A stretch of 7,504 bases of DNA from Rhodospirillaceae bacterium (GCA_016937315.1 JAFGWD010000213.1:1-7504); one strand, 5' to 3'. Shown: positions 1 to 6,859, counted from the first letter of the stretch. Numbers and translations: made by a program. The notes: generated by a model from the letters alone, not told the origin.

Positions 1-698
1 AGGAGTTGGCCACCTTTGCCTATGTTGCCTCCCATGACTTGCGCTCACCGCTGAGGGGAATTCGGCAACTGTCGGAATGGATCGCCGAGGACATGTCCGA
101 AGGTCCGCCACCCGAGATAGCCGCGCATCTGCATATGATGCAAAGCCGGATTACACGGATGGAAGGCTTGTTGGATGATCTGCTGGCCTATTCACGCGTG
201 GGGCGTATCGAGGGCGATATATCCACCGTTTCCGTGGCGGACCTTTGCCAGGACATTTTTGAACTTCTTGCGGCACCAGCAGGGTTTACGCTGCGATTGA
301 GTGATGATCTACCCGTTCTCACCACTTTGGTGACGCCATTTACCCAGGTTCTACGCAATTTGATCAGCAATGCGGTCAAGCATCATGACCGTCTCGATGG
401 GTGTGTGATGGTTTCTGCACGAAAGGAAGATGGGGTCTACCATTTCACGGTTGGTGATGATGGTCCCGGAATCCCGCCAGAATATCACCAGAGGATTTTT
501 GGTCTGTTTCAAACGCTACGTCCTCGCGATGAGGTGGAGGGTAGCGGCATGGGACTTGCCTTGGTCCAGAAGATCGTTGAGCTTTATGGTGGAACCGTCA
601 CTGTGGATTCTGATGGCAAAACCGGGACCCGCTTTGTCTTCACATGGCCTGATGAAGCGAAATTGAGGGAGACTCTTGATGCTCGAAACCATGCGTGA
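1..698 (+). CDS. Sensor histidine kinase, C-terminal part (5' truncated by window edge)
   Basis: This is the transmitter half of a two-component sensor kinase, which autophosphorylates on a histidine and passes the phosphate to a receiver. The frame is open to the left edge (first full codon at 3), so the input domains are missing. Numbering from the TTG at 6, which is probably an internal Leu and not the start, the H-box SHDLRSPL has the acceptor His at about residue 10. The N-box VLRNLISNAVKHHD lies near 115-128, the G1 box DDGPGIP at 151-157, the F-box around 164-168, and the G2 box GSGMGLAL at 179-186. All ATP-binding motifs look intact. The FAYVASHDLRSPLRGI style resembles PAS- or phytochrome-linked kinases that often sit beside Rcp1-type regulators. 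The gene overlaps the next one by 20 bases. Its stimulus and membrane topology cannot be seen here. Confidence 0.93.
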   Translation, partial: ELATFAYVASHDLRSPLRGIRQLSEWIAEDMSEGPPPEIAAHLHMMQSRITRMEGLLDDLLAYSRVGRIEGDISTVSVADLCQDIFELLAAPAGFTLRLSDDLPVLTTLVTPFTQVLRNLISNAVKHHDRLDGCVMVSARKEDGVYHFTVGDDGPGIPPEYHQRIFGLFQTLRPRDEVEGSGMGLALVQKIVELYGGTVTVDSDGKTGTRFVFTWPDEAKLRETLDARNHA

Positions 699-1113
699 GG
701 CAAAGTGTGTCACACTTCTGTTGGTTGAGGATGACGACGTTGATGCCATGGGGGTGATCCGCGCCCTGAAGCGCAAGCGTATCGCCAATCCATTGATCCG
801 TGCGCGTGATGGCATTGAAGCATTAGAGCTTTTACGTGAAGGCAAGGTTCCGCGTCCGTTTCTGATTTTGCTGGATCTGAATATGCCGCGCATGGGGGGG
901 CTGGAGCTCATCCAGACCTTGCGTGATGACAAGGTCTTGCACGATTCTGTGGTGTTTGTTCTGACCACATCGAAGTCTGATGAAGATATGTCCGCCGCGT
1001 ATCGTGTCCATGTTGCGGGTTATATTGTGAAGAGTGAAATAGGAAACAGTTTTTCTGATCTGGTCCAAATGCTTGATGCCTATTGGCAAGTTGTTGAGTT
1101 GCCACCTGGCTAA
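679..1113 (+). CDS. Single-domain response regulator (Rcp1-like receiver)
   Basis: This 144-residue protein is a stand-alone receiver domain with no output domain, so it probably acts by protein contact or as a phosphate shuttle. From the ATG at 679, the acidic pocket is E17-D18-D19, the phospho-acceptor is D66 in LLDLNMP, the switch threonine is T96/T97 and the conserved lysine is K118 (YIVKSE). All key receiver residues are present. The start at 679 is supported by GAGGGA at 665-670, 8 bases upstream. A second ATG at 691 is possible. The gene overlaps the kinase end by 20 bases, which suggests translational coupling and makes the kinase the likely phosphodonor. The length, the DDDVDAM motif and the RARDGIEALELL stretch resemble the Rcp1 family found with phytochrome-type kinases. 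That family match is from memory of its style. Confidence 0.92.
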   Translation: MLETMREAKCVTLLLVEDDDVDAMGVIRALKRKRIANPLIRARDGIEALELLREGKVPRPFLILLDLNMPRMGGLELIQTLRDDKVLHDSVVFVLTTSKSDEDMSAAYRVHVAGYIVKSEIGNSFSDLVQMLDAYWQVVELPPG

Positions 1114-1205
1114 TTGTGGAGACTGTTATTTTGGGACCGTGCATCAATGGTGTGTGCTTTTCCGCCGATAACGTATTACCAGTGCCTCCCGACGTGTCTG
1201 GGGTG

Positions 1206-2906
1206 ATGCGGATACTGGTGGTGGATGACGATGAGCTTGATCGCATGGCGATTCTGCGGACTCTGCGCCTTGGCGGTGGCGCACATATGGTGACCGAAGC
1301 GGCAACCGCTGACGAGGCGTTGCAGTGTTTTGCCCACGGCACATTCGATGCGGTTCTGTTGGATTATCGTTTGCCGGATATGGATGGCTTGGAGGTTCTG
1401 CGGCGCATGAACTCCCGTCGTTTGGGGTCAACGGCGATTTTGATGCTGACCGGCATGGATGATGATGATTTGGCAACCCAGTGTATTGAGGCCGGGGCTC
1501 AAGATTTTTTGTTGAAACAGGATCTGTCTCCACGCCATTTGATGCGTGCGGTGACACATGCACGCATGCGCCACCGTATTGAGCTGGCCTTGATCGAAAG
1601 TCATGAACGTTTGCGGGAGTTGGCGGAACAGGATCCTTTGACGGGCTTGGCTAACCGCTATTTCTTTGACCAAAGCTTGCGGGCGGCGATTCCGCGCACC
1701 CGGCGGTATGGCCTTAATCTTGCGCTGCTGCTGCTTGATCTTGATAATTTTAAGTTGGTGAACGATAGCCACGGGCACGATGTGGGGGATCAGTTGTTGC
1801 GTGTGGTTGCCGAGCGTTTGTGCGCGGTGATTCGCGACGGCGATATCTTGTGTCGCCTTGGTGGTGATGAATTTGCGATTTTGGCCTTTCAGGTGGGGCA
1901 GGATGACAGCATCCACTTGCTGTCGGAACGTTTGTTGGCGGCGCTGAACGTGCCAGTGGAAATTGGTGGCGTGGTCTTGCCTGCCACCGTTAGCATCGGC
2001 ATCGCGCTGTGCCCGGATAACACGTCTGACGCGGATGAGCTCTTCAAGTGTGCTGATTTGGCGATGTATCGGGCCAAGCGCGATGGGCGCAACCAAGCGC
2101 ATTATTTTTCCGAGGACTTGCATCGCCAAGTGATGCGCCGTGTGCAGACGGAACGCGATTTGCGTGCGGCTTTGTTGCATGGTGAATTCGATGTCTATTA
2201 CCAGCCGCAAATATCTGTTGTGACCGGTGATGTCTGTGGAGTCGAGGCCTTGGTTCGTTGGCATCACCCCGAACGTGGACTGCTGCTCCCTGGTGAGTTT
2301 TTGGACATTGCCGAAGATACCGGTCTGATCGAACAAATCGGGGACTGGGTTCTGGATCGGGCGTGCCTGGATGCGGCTTCAGCGGGTCTTCGGGGGACGT
2401 CGTTGAAGGTTGCTGTGAACTTGTCGGCGCGGCAATTACAGGCGCCGGGGCTTGTTGCTAACGTGCGTCGTGCGTTGGAGGCCTCGCATTTGCCGCCGTC
2501 GTGTCTGGAATTGGAGATTACAGAAAGTGTTTTGATTGCCGATATTGAAGAGTCTCTGATTCGTCTTGAAGCGATTGTGGCTCTTGGCGTCAATATCGTC
2601 ATTGATGATTTTGGAACGGGCTACTCCTCACTGTCCTATCTGAAGCGGTTGCCGATTTCGACGATGAAGGTGGATAAGTCCTTTTTGTTCCATGTGCCAG
2701 ATGGCGAAAAGGACAAACGCTTGTTGAAGGCTTTGATTCTTATGGCATGCAACATGGGATTCCAGGTCGTCGTCGAGGGTGTGGAGACGGCAGAGCAAGC
2801 GGATATCTGTCATGAATATGGTGCTGACGCGATGCAGGGCTTCTTTTTTGCCCGCCCAATGTCCTTGACGGATTTGGATGCCTTTTTACGACGGACGGCT
2901 TCCTGA
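1206..2906 (+). CDS. Response regulator with GGDEF and EAL domains (bifunctional c-di-GMP enzyme)
   Basis: This is a cytoplasmic protein predicted to make c-di-GMP from two GTP and to hydrolyse it to pGpG, under control of a receiver. Numbering from the ATG at 1206 (566 residues), the receiver spans 1-120 with D7-D9, phospho-acceptor D53, T82 and K104. A short helical linker (about 121-140) leads to a GGDEF domain with DPLTGLANR at 143-151, metal ligand D178 and GGDEF at 219-223. An inhibitory-site RxxD lies at 210-213, five residues before GGDEF. The EAL domain has EAL at 347-349, N405, E437, DDFGTG at 467-472, K488, E524 and Q544. No catalytic residue is obviously lost. The start is uncertain: the ATG begins exactly at the receiver but has only a GGGG two bases away. 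An in-frame TTG at 1131, with GGAG nine bases upstream, and a GTG at 1116 are alternatives. It is likely co-transcribed with the two genes before it. Confidence 0.93.
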   Translation: MRILVVDDDELDRMAILRTLRLGGGAHMVTEAATADEALQCFAHGTFDAVLLDYRLPDMDGLEVLRRMNSRRLGSTAILMLTGMDDDDLATQCIEAGAQDFLLKQDLSPRHLMRAVTHARMRHRIELALIESHERLRELAEQDPLTGLANRYFFDQSLRAAIPRTRRYGLNLALLLLDLDNFKLVNDSHGHDVGDQLLRVVAERLCAVIRDGDILCRLGGDEFAILAFQVGQDDSIHLLSERLLAALNVPVEIGGVVLPATVSIGIALCPDNTSDADELFKCADLAMYRAKRDGRNQAHYFSEDLHRQVMRRVQTERDLRAALLHGEFDVYYQPQISVVTGDVCGVEALVRWHHPERGLLLPGEFLDIAEDTGLIEQIGDWVLDRACLDAASAGLRGTSLKVAVNLSARQLQAPGLVANVRRALEASHLPPSCLELEITESVLIADIEESLIRLEAIVALGVNIVIDDFGTGYSSLSYLKRLPISTMKVDKSFLFHVPDGEKDKRLLKALILMACNMGFQVVVEGVETAEQADICHEYGADAMQGFFFARPMSLTDLDAFLRRTAS

Positions 2907-2923
2907 TAGACAGATAAAGATAC

Positions 2924-3034
2924 ATGTATTTTATTCATCTGATCTCCGGCGGCCTGGCTGGCTGCGTGGTGTGCGATATTGTTCATTCTTTTCTTCACGA
3001 TAATCTCGTGCGGCGCTATTCTATTTTCGAGTGA
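2924..3034 (+). CDS. Possible small membrane-type ORF, 36 residues
   Basis: An ATG-to-TGA reading frame lies in the otherwise gene-free stretch after the GGDEF-EAL gene. It would encode 36 residues, starting MYFIHLISGGLAG and ending VRRYSIFE. The first 24 or so residues are hydrophobic with small residues (GGLAG) and two cysteines, followed by a polar, basic tail. This could form one membrane helix with an RR anchor. Codon choice is not unlike the neighbours. Against it, there is no convincing Shine-Dalgarno sequence (only AAAGA just upstream), the ATG sits inside a 10-base palindrome, and frames this short occur by chance. I do not recognise it, and it may not be translated. Confidence 0.18.
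   Translation: MYFIHLISGGLAGCVVCDIVHSFLHDNLVRRYSIFE
2996..3010 (+). repeat. Small perfect inverted repeat (CACGA/TCGTG)
   Basis: CACGA at 2996-3000 and TCGTG at 3006-3010 are separated by the five bases TAATC. They could form a short hairpin or a dyad-type protein-binding site in the gap between the c-di-GMP gene and the Cache gene. The run ATTCTATTTT that follows is too loose for a classical terminator. The repeat lies inside the possible small ORF. Its role is unknown and chance is a real alternative. Confidence 0.25.
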
Positions 3035-3075
3035 CAAAAGGAAATTCGTTGAAGTTGCTGGCAGCATCTTTCTGG

Positions 3076-3095
3076 AAAAGCCCCGATTGGGTTTT
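3076..3095 (+). terminator. Weak terminator-like hairpin, bulged
   Basis: AAAA-G-CCC at 3076-3083 can pair with GGGTTTT at 3089-3095. This gives seven pairs with one bulged G and a five-base loop. Transcripts from the upstream three-gene operon could end here, about 170 bases past its last stop codon. The U-rich tail is short (TTTT, and part of the stem), so this is only a candidate. No better terminator is visible between 2907 and 3202. Confidence 0.2.
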
Positions 3096-3157
3096 AATGA
3101 TCCAATAGAATCTGACGCTAGCAGCTTCTTTCAGGATAGTTAGAATATCTTTTGTCG

Positions 3158-3177
3158 CTCTAAACAGAGAGTTAGAG
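3158..3177 (+). promoter_or_regulatory. Inverted repeat in the leader of the Cache gene
   Basis: CTCTAA at 3158-3163 and TTAGAG at 3172-3177 form a perfect six-base dyad with an eight-base spacer (ACAGAGAG). It ends 25 bases before the Cache gene start, just upstream of its ribosome binding site. It could be an operator half-site pair or a leader hairpin that affects translation. A TAGAAT at 3141-3146 is a possible -10 element, but no good -35 lies at the right distance, so no promoter is called. Confidence 0.25.
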
Positions 3178-3202
3178 AAATCAGGAAACCAGGGGAGAAA
3201 CC

Positions 3203-3670
3203 ATGAAGAGCATCGTTCGTGCGGTATTCGTCGTTTTGACGGTTGTTTTTGGTATCGGTTTGGCGGCACCGGCTCAGGCAGGTGATTTTGCTTCCCCGGC
3301 AGAAGCGAAAGCGCTGTTGGATAAGGCGGTGGTCTATGTGAAGGCAAATGGTGCCGAAAAGGCCGCCGTGGCTTTCATGGACCCGAAGGCTGGTTTCCGT
3401 GATCGTGATCTTTATGTCAGCATGTCGCGGATGGCTGATGGTGTGCGTTTGGCGCATGTGAACCCCAAGGCCGTGGGCAAGTCCCTCTATGGATCGACTG
3501 ATGTTGATGGCAAACCCTATGGTGATGAAATGATGGAAATGGCTTCATCCAAGGGCAGCGGCATCGTGACCTATCGTTTCCCGAACCCGGTGACCAAACA
3601 GCCGATGGAAAAGATCAGCTATATCGAACGGGTTGGTGACGTGGTCCTTTTGGTGGGCGCCTATAAATAG
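3203..3670 (+). CDS. Secreted single Cache domain protein (sCache_2-like)
   Basis: This 155-residue protein is predicted to be periplasmic and to bind a small ligand. A signal peptide covers about residues 1-26: basic MKSIVR, a hydrophobic core, and the cleavage motif AQA before GDF. The mature part matches the single-Cache pattern: an N-terminal helix (SPAEAKALLDKAVVYVK), then GFRDRDLYVSM, LAHVNPKAVGKSLYG, a VDGKPYGDEMMEMA segment, a YRFPNPVTKQPMEKISY strand region and a C-terminal LLVGAYK. The domain ends where sCache domains normally end, with no transmembrane or output domain after it. The start is well supported by GGGGAG at 3192-3197, five bases before ATG. It stands 84 bases upstream of a chemoreceptor gene in the same direction, which suggests a shared role in sensing. 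The ligand and any direct contact with the receptor are unknown. Confidence 0.88.
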   Translation: MKSIVRAVFVVLTVVFGIGLAAPAQAGDFASPAEAKALLDKAVVYVKANGAEKAAVAFMDPKAGFRDRDLYVSMSRMADGVRLAHVNPKAVGKSLYGSTDVDGKPYGDEMMEMASSKGSGIVTYRFPNPVTKQPMEKISYIERVGDVVLLVGAYK

Positions 3671-3684
3671 TCAATATGCGTTCG

Positions 3685-3718
3685 CGGGCTGTCGTTTTGT
3701 TTGAAATTCGGCAGCCCG
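3685..3718 (+). other. Intercistronic mRNA hairpin between Cache and chemoreceptor genes
   Basis: CGGGCTGTCG at 3685-3694 pairs with CGGCAGCCCG at 3709-3718. The ten pairs include one G-U, and the loop is 14 bases of mostly T and A. It begins 15 bases after the Cache stop codon and ends 36 bases before the receptor start. No U-tract follows on this strand, so it is not a standard intrinsic terminator. It may protect the upstream message end or partly attenuate, giving different amounts of the two proteins. The pairing is visible in the sequence; the role is inferred. Confidence 0.55.
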
Positions 3719-3754
3719 TCGGAAAAATCTCTAAAAAGAGAATGGGGGAGCGCA

Positions 3755-5776
3755 ATGTCTAGTCGCGCATTGAAGTCTGCTGGGTTGCCGATTTCTGGCA
3801 TTGGGGGCCGGATTTATCTTGGGTTCGCGCCCATTCTGGTGCTTTTGATGATTGTCGCGGGGGCAGGCTTTACGTCTCTCAGATCCGTCGGCGGAAGTAT
3901 GGTGCAGATGTCAAATGCGAGCCAACGGATGGAAAGTATTTCCACGTTGGAACGCGATATCTTGAGTTTTCAGTCTGTAATGACAGTCTATTTACAGCAC
4001 GGGAGTTTGTTTGTTCTTGATGAAGTGAACAAGACGTTGAAAGCCGCACGAGAGGCGGCCGCCCAGTTACAGAAGAGTGACGATCAAGGGCTGTCTGCCG
4101 CAGCAGAGGGTGTTTCCAAACAGATTACGGACTTAACTGCGGCGGTGGCACGGTCTGAGGAGTTGTTTGGGAAATACAATGTCGTTTTAAGCTCAGGGCT
4201 TAAACGGTCTGTGCGTGGGGCACACCAAACGCTGAATCAGATTGGCCAGAATGCCACGGACCTTGATGATGCTATGGCCGAGGCTTTGTCTACGACGACG
4301 CTCAACGACTTGATGACGGCGGAAATTAAAATTGGGGATTTCTTTGCCGCGCCAGCGCAATGGGCCCGCGTGAATGCCGAAAAGGCACTGGCAACAACAG
4401 TGAGCTCCATTAATCTTTTGAAGTCGCAGACCAAGGGCCGATATGCTGCGCCGCTTAAAGCTTTGGAGGGGTATATTGCCACTTATCAACAGAGCTTTGC
4501 GACGGCAGCGGACATCGCATTGGAAGTGAAGGACATTTCGACAAAACAGGTGCCAGTTGAGATTCGCGAGGCACAAAAGATCATGTCTATGGCGGTTGCA
4601 GCCCAGAAGGCCGATCTGGAGCGGGTTGATCAATCGTCTCAGGTCGAAGCCGGGCGCAGCATGCAGGTGATGGGGTGGTCCACTGGTGTTGCTTTACTGG
4701 CGGGGGTGTTGATTGCTTGGTTGGTTGGTCGCGGTATTGTCGGGCCAGTCAAACGGGTCACTGATGCAACGACGCGTTTGGCCGATGGCGATTTGAATCT
4801 TACGGTAACGGAAACCGAACGTAAGGATGAAGTCGGTGCTATGGCGCGAGCTCTCAAAGTCTTTCAGAACAATCTGTTGGAAGCCCAAGAGCGTGATGAA
4901 AAGGCCAAGGCAAATCTGGAGGCCGAACGCCGTAAAGTGCTTCTTGAGCTCGCCGACAGCCTGGAAAAAGAAATCGTTGTGGTGGTGCAGGCCGTGGGTG
5001 ATGCGGCTGTGGGAATGAAAGTCAGTTCCAACACCATGTCTGATGCGGCGTCCCAAACTTCGGATCAGGCCAACATGGTTGCCGGAGCGGCCAACCAAGC
5101 CTCGCAGAATGTTCAAAATGTGGCCGCCGCATCCGAGCAGCTTTACAACTCGATTGCAGAAATTGCACGTCAGGTCACGCACTCTTCCGATGTGGCGCGG
5201 CAAGCCAGTTCTCGTGCCGCAGATATTCAAGGCAAGGTAACGTCTCTCAATACGACGGCGGAAGAAATCGGAACCGTGGTCGAACTGATTAACGGCATTG
5301 CGGCCCAGACCAATTTGTTGGCCCTGAATGCCACGATCGAAGCGGCGCGGGCCGGGGATGCAGGCAAGGGATTTGCCGTGGTCGCCAATGAAGTGAAGGA
5401 CTTGGCAACGCAGACCGCCAAGGCAACCGAGGAGATCGGTGATCGTATTCGTGCCATTCAACAAGAAACGTTGGATGCGGTTGATGCGATTGCTGGAATT
5501 GCTCAAATCATTGAGGAATTGGATAATATTGCTTCGACCATCGCGGCTTCGGTGGAAGAGCAAGGGGCTGCGACGCAGGAAATTGCACGCAATGTACAGG
5601 AAGCCTCCAACGGGACTGCGGAAGTCACGTCTGGCATCGAAACGTTTAGTGTTGTTGCCGAACAGACCGGGCGGGTTTCCAGGGATGTTTTGACAGCAGC
5701 GGATGATGTCGCGGCGCGTGCGGATCAGTTGCGTGATATTGTTGAACAGTTTCTCGGACGCATTCGCAACGCGTGA
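3755..5776 (+). CDS. Methyl-accepting chemotaxis protein with large helical periplasmic domain
   Basis: This is an inner-membrane chemoreceptor of 673 residues that would control CheA through CheW to steer swimming. From the ATG at 3755, TM1 lies at about 20-39. A long, mostly helical, cysteine-free periplasmic region follows at about 40-305. It resembles the helical bimodular (HBM) class by length and by features such as the LERDILSFQ segment. TM2 is at about 306-325, HAMP at 326-378 (GPVKRVTDATTRLADGDL), then a coiled-coil linker. The MCP domain has the conserved hairpin tip at about 516-551 (QTNLLALNATIEAARAG, then GKGFAVVANEV) and an adaptation-type segment EEQGAATQEIA. There is no C-terminal NWETF-type tether for CheR/CheB. 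The start is supported by GGGGGAG at 3744-3750, four bases before ATG. A TTG at 3701 in the same frame lies in a hairpin loop and is less likely. The ligand is not known. Confidence 0.95.
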   Translation: MSSRALKSAGLPISGIGGRIYLGFAPILVLLMIVAGAGFTSLRSVGGSMVQMSNASQRMESISTLERDILSFQSVMTVYLQHGSLFVLDEVNKTLKAAREAAAQLQKSDDQGLSAAAEGVSKQITDLTAAVARSEELFGKYNVVLSSGLKRSVRGAHQTLNQIGQNATDLDDAMAEALSTTTLNDLMTAEIKIGDFFAAPAQWARVNAEKALATTVSSINLLKSQTKGRYAAPLKALEGYIATYQQSFATAADIALEVKDISTKQVPVEIREAQKIMSMAVAAQKADLERVDQSSQVEAGRSMQVMGWSTGVALLAGVLIAWLVGRGIVGPVKRVTDATTRLADGDLNLTVTETERKDEVGAMARALKVFQNNLLEAQERDEKAKANLEAERRKVLLELADSLEKEIVVVVQAVGDAAVGMKVSSNTMSDAASQTSDQANMVAGAANQASQNVQNVAAASEQLYNSIAEIARQVTHSSDVARQASSRAADIQGKVTSLNTTAEEIGTVVELINGIAAQTNLLALNATIEAARAGDAGKGFAVVANEVKDLATQTAKATEEIGDRIRAIQQETLDAVDAIAGIAQIIEELDNIASTIAASVEEQGAATQEIARNVQEASNGTAEVTSGIETFSVVAEQTGRVSRDVLTAADDVAARADQLRDIVEQFLGRIRNA

Positions 5777-5796
5777 TTAGGGTGGTGATGCGAATG

Positions 5797-5833
5797 AAAA
5801 CGGCTACGGCGTATGCTGTGGCCGTTTTTGTTT
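5797..5833 (+). terminator. Strong intrinsic terminator after the chemoreceptor
   Basis: AAAACGGCTAC at 5797-5807 pairs with GTGGCCGTTTT at 5818-5828. The 11 pairs include one G-U, the loop has 10 bases, and a TTTTTGTTT tail runs to 5833. It starts 21 bases after the receptor stop codon. The minus-strand copy ends in TTTT, so it may also stop the converging Gate gene transcript, whose stop codon is 34 bases away. Confidence 0.85.
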
Positions 5834-5866
5834 CGGTCTAGAAACAACGATCTACGAATGAAGTTT

Positions 5867-6859
5867 CTATGCCGTTATGGCGCGGGTAACCCACAGAAAA
5901 CGGGTTTTCATGTGGGGGGGGAGATGCCGTACAAGGCGAACCATGGTCGCCGCGATCAACAGGCAAAGAGCCAGGCGTATCCACAGAGTGCCCATGATTT
6001 CAGCCCCAACCAGTAGCATCAGCAGGGTATCCTCAATCAGTGAGTGGCAAATACCCATAAAGGACAGGGTGTAGAAAACATCCTCTGGTCCCAGTTCTCC
6101 TTCGCGTACGTCCTGGATGATGATGCCAGAGCCATAAGACATCCCCAGCGTCATTCCGATCATGGTGATCGTGGATGCCTTGGGGCCGATTCCGATCAGC
6201 CGCATTATGGGCTCCAGTGCCGTGCTGATGGCTTGCAGGATACCTAGACGACGCAAGACTTTCATGGCCAAGAGCATGGAAAAGATGACTGCGGTGATGG
6301 AAATCAGTTTCTTTGCTTCGCCCATGCCCCAGGCAATCCAGCTTGTTTGGGTGGTGGTGTCGTCAAAAGGCAAGGGAATGGATGCGGTTTGCTGGAACAG
6401 GTCACCTCCAGCAGTTACGGCATGATAGACCATGCCGAAAACAAGGGCGGTGCTGACGCGGATTGCGACTTGTGTCAAGAAGCGTGCGCCGCATTTGCGG
6501 GCAATGCCGCCTTCGATGGGGAGGGAGTGGGCGATCAGCATCATTGTGCCGAGGGTCGTAACCTGAGCTGTGGTTAGGTGATTCGGGTTCCCTTGGGCAA
6601 GCTGTAAGAAAACGATAATCCCGGAGTAAACGTTGTTCAGAAGGGCAGCAGCCCAGGCCAATCCCATTTCTGCGGGCAGTCCGACCAGACTCATCAAGGG
6701 GCGTAGCGGCAGCGCGACATAGCGGATCAGATCGAGTTCCTGAAGGACTTTCACCAAAATGACGACCGGAATCATGATGGCGTACAATTCGCGGGATACG
6801 CGCAGGGCATCACGGGCGGAAGACAGTAGGGCGGAAACTGCGGATCTCACGAACGGCAT
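5867..6859 (-). CDS. Multi-pass membrane protein with two Gate (nucleoside-recognition) domains
   Basis: This is an inner-membrane protein of 330 residues with about eight hydrophobic segments. It belongs by pattern to the Gate-domain group that includes SpmA/SpmB and YjiG/YjiH-type proteins. Two similar halves can be seen. The first (about 28-145) has PLRPLMSLVG, then YSGIIV, then AHSLPIEGGI. The second (about 185-305) has ALEPIMRLIG, then YGSGIII, then CHSLIEDTLL. The conserved HSL-x-E motif appears in both. Gate domains are linked to nucleoside or ion movement in a few relatives, but the substrate is unknown for most, so none is assigned. I chose the ATG at 6859 because TGGAG lies seven bases upstream and residues before it do not look like the family. 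The longer open frame runs to 7030. The gene converges on the chemoreceptor. An eight-C run (5914-5921) encodes part of HLPPH near the C-terminus. Confidence 0.85.
   Translation of the reverse strand: MPFVRSAVSALLSSARDALRVSRELYAIMIPVVILVKVLQELDLIRYVALPLRPLMSLVGLPAEMGLAWAAALLNNVYSGIIVFLQLAQGNPNHLTTAQVTTLGTMMLIAHSLPIEGGIARKCGARFLTQVAIRVSTALVFGMVYHAVTAGGDLFQQTASIPLPFDDTTTQTSWIAWGMGEAKKLISITAVIFSMLLAMKVLRRLGILQAISTALEPIMRLIGIGPKASTITMIGMTLGMSYGSGIIIQDVREGELGPEDVFYTLSFMGICHSLIEDTLLMLLVGAEIMGTLWIRLALCLLIAATMVRLVRHLPPHMKTRFLWVTRAITA

Noticed and set aside
1428..2336. 302-codon open frame on the minus strand opposite the GGDEF-EAL gene
   Set aside because: Its translation is rich in Gln, His and Arg with no domain, and the plus frame has clear catalytic motifs throughout. 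It is an antisense shadow.
2810..3067. 85-codon minus-strand frame across the end of the GGDEF-EAL gene and the gap
   Set aside because: It overlaps the certain EAL C-terminus for about 100 bases, has no ribosome binding site I can see and no domain.
3055..3076. TGGCAG-type sigma-54-like match upstream of the Cache gene
   Set aside because: The essential GC of the -12 element is absent at the right spacing.
4694..5563. 289-codon open frame on the minus strand opposite the chemoreceptor
   Set aside because: The composition is typical of a reverse-complement shadow and the plus strand encodes a certain MCP domain.
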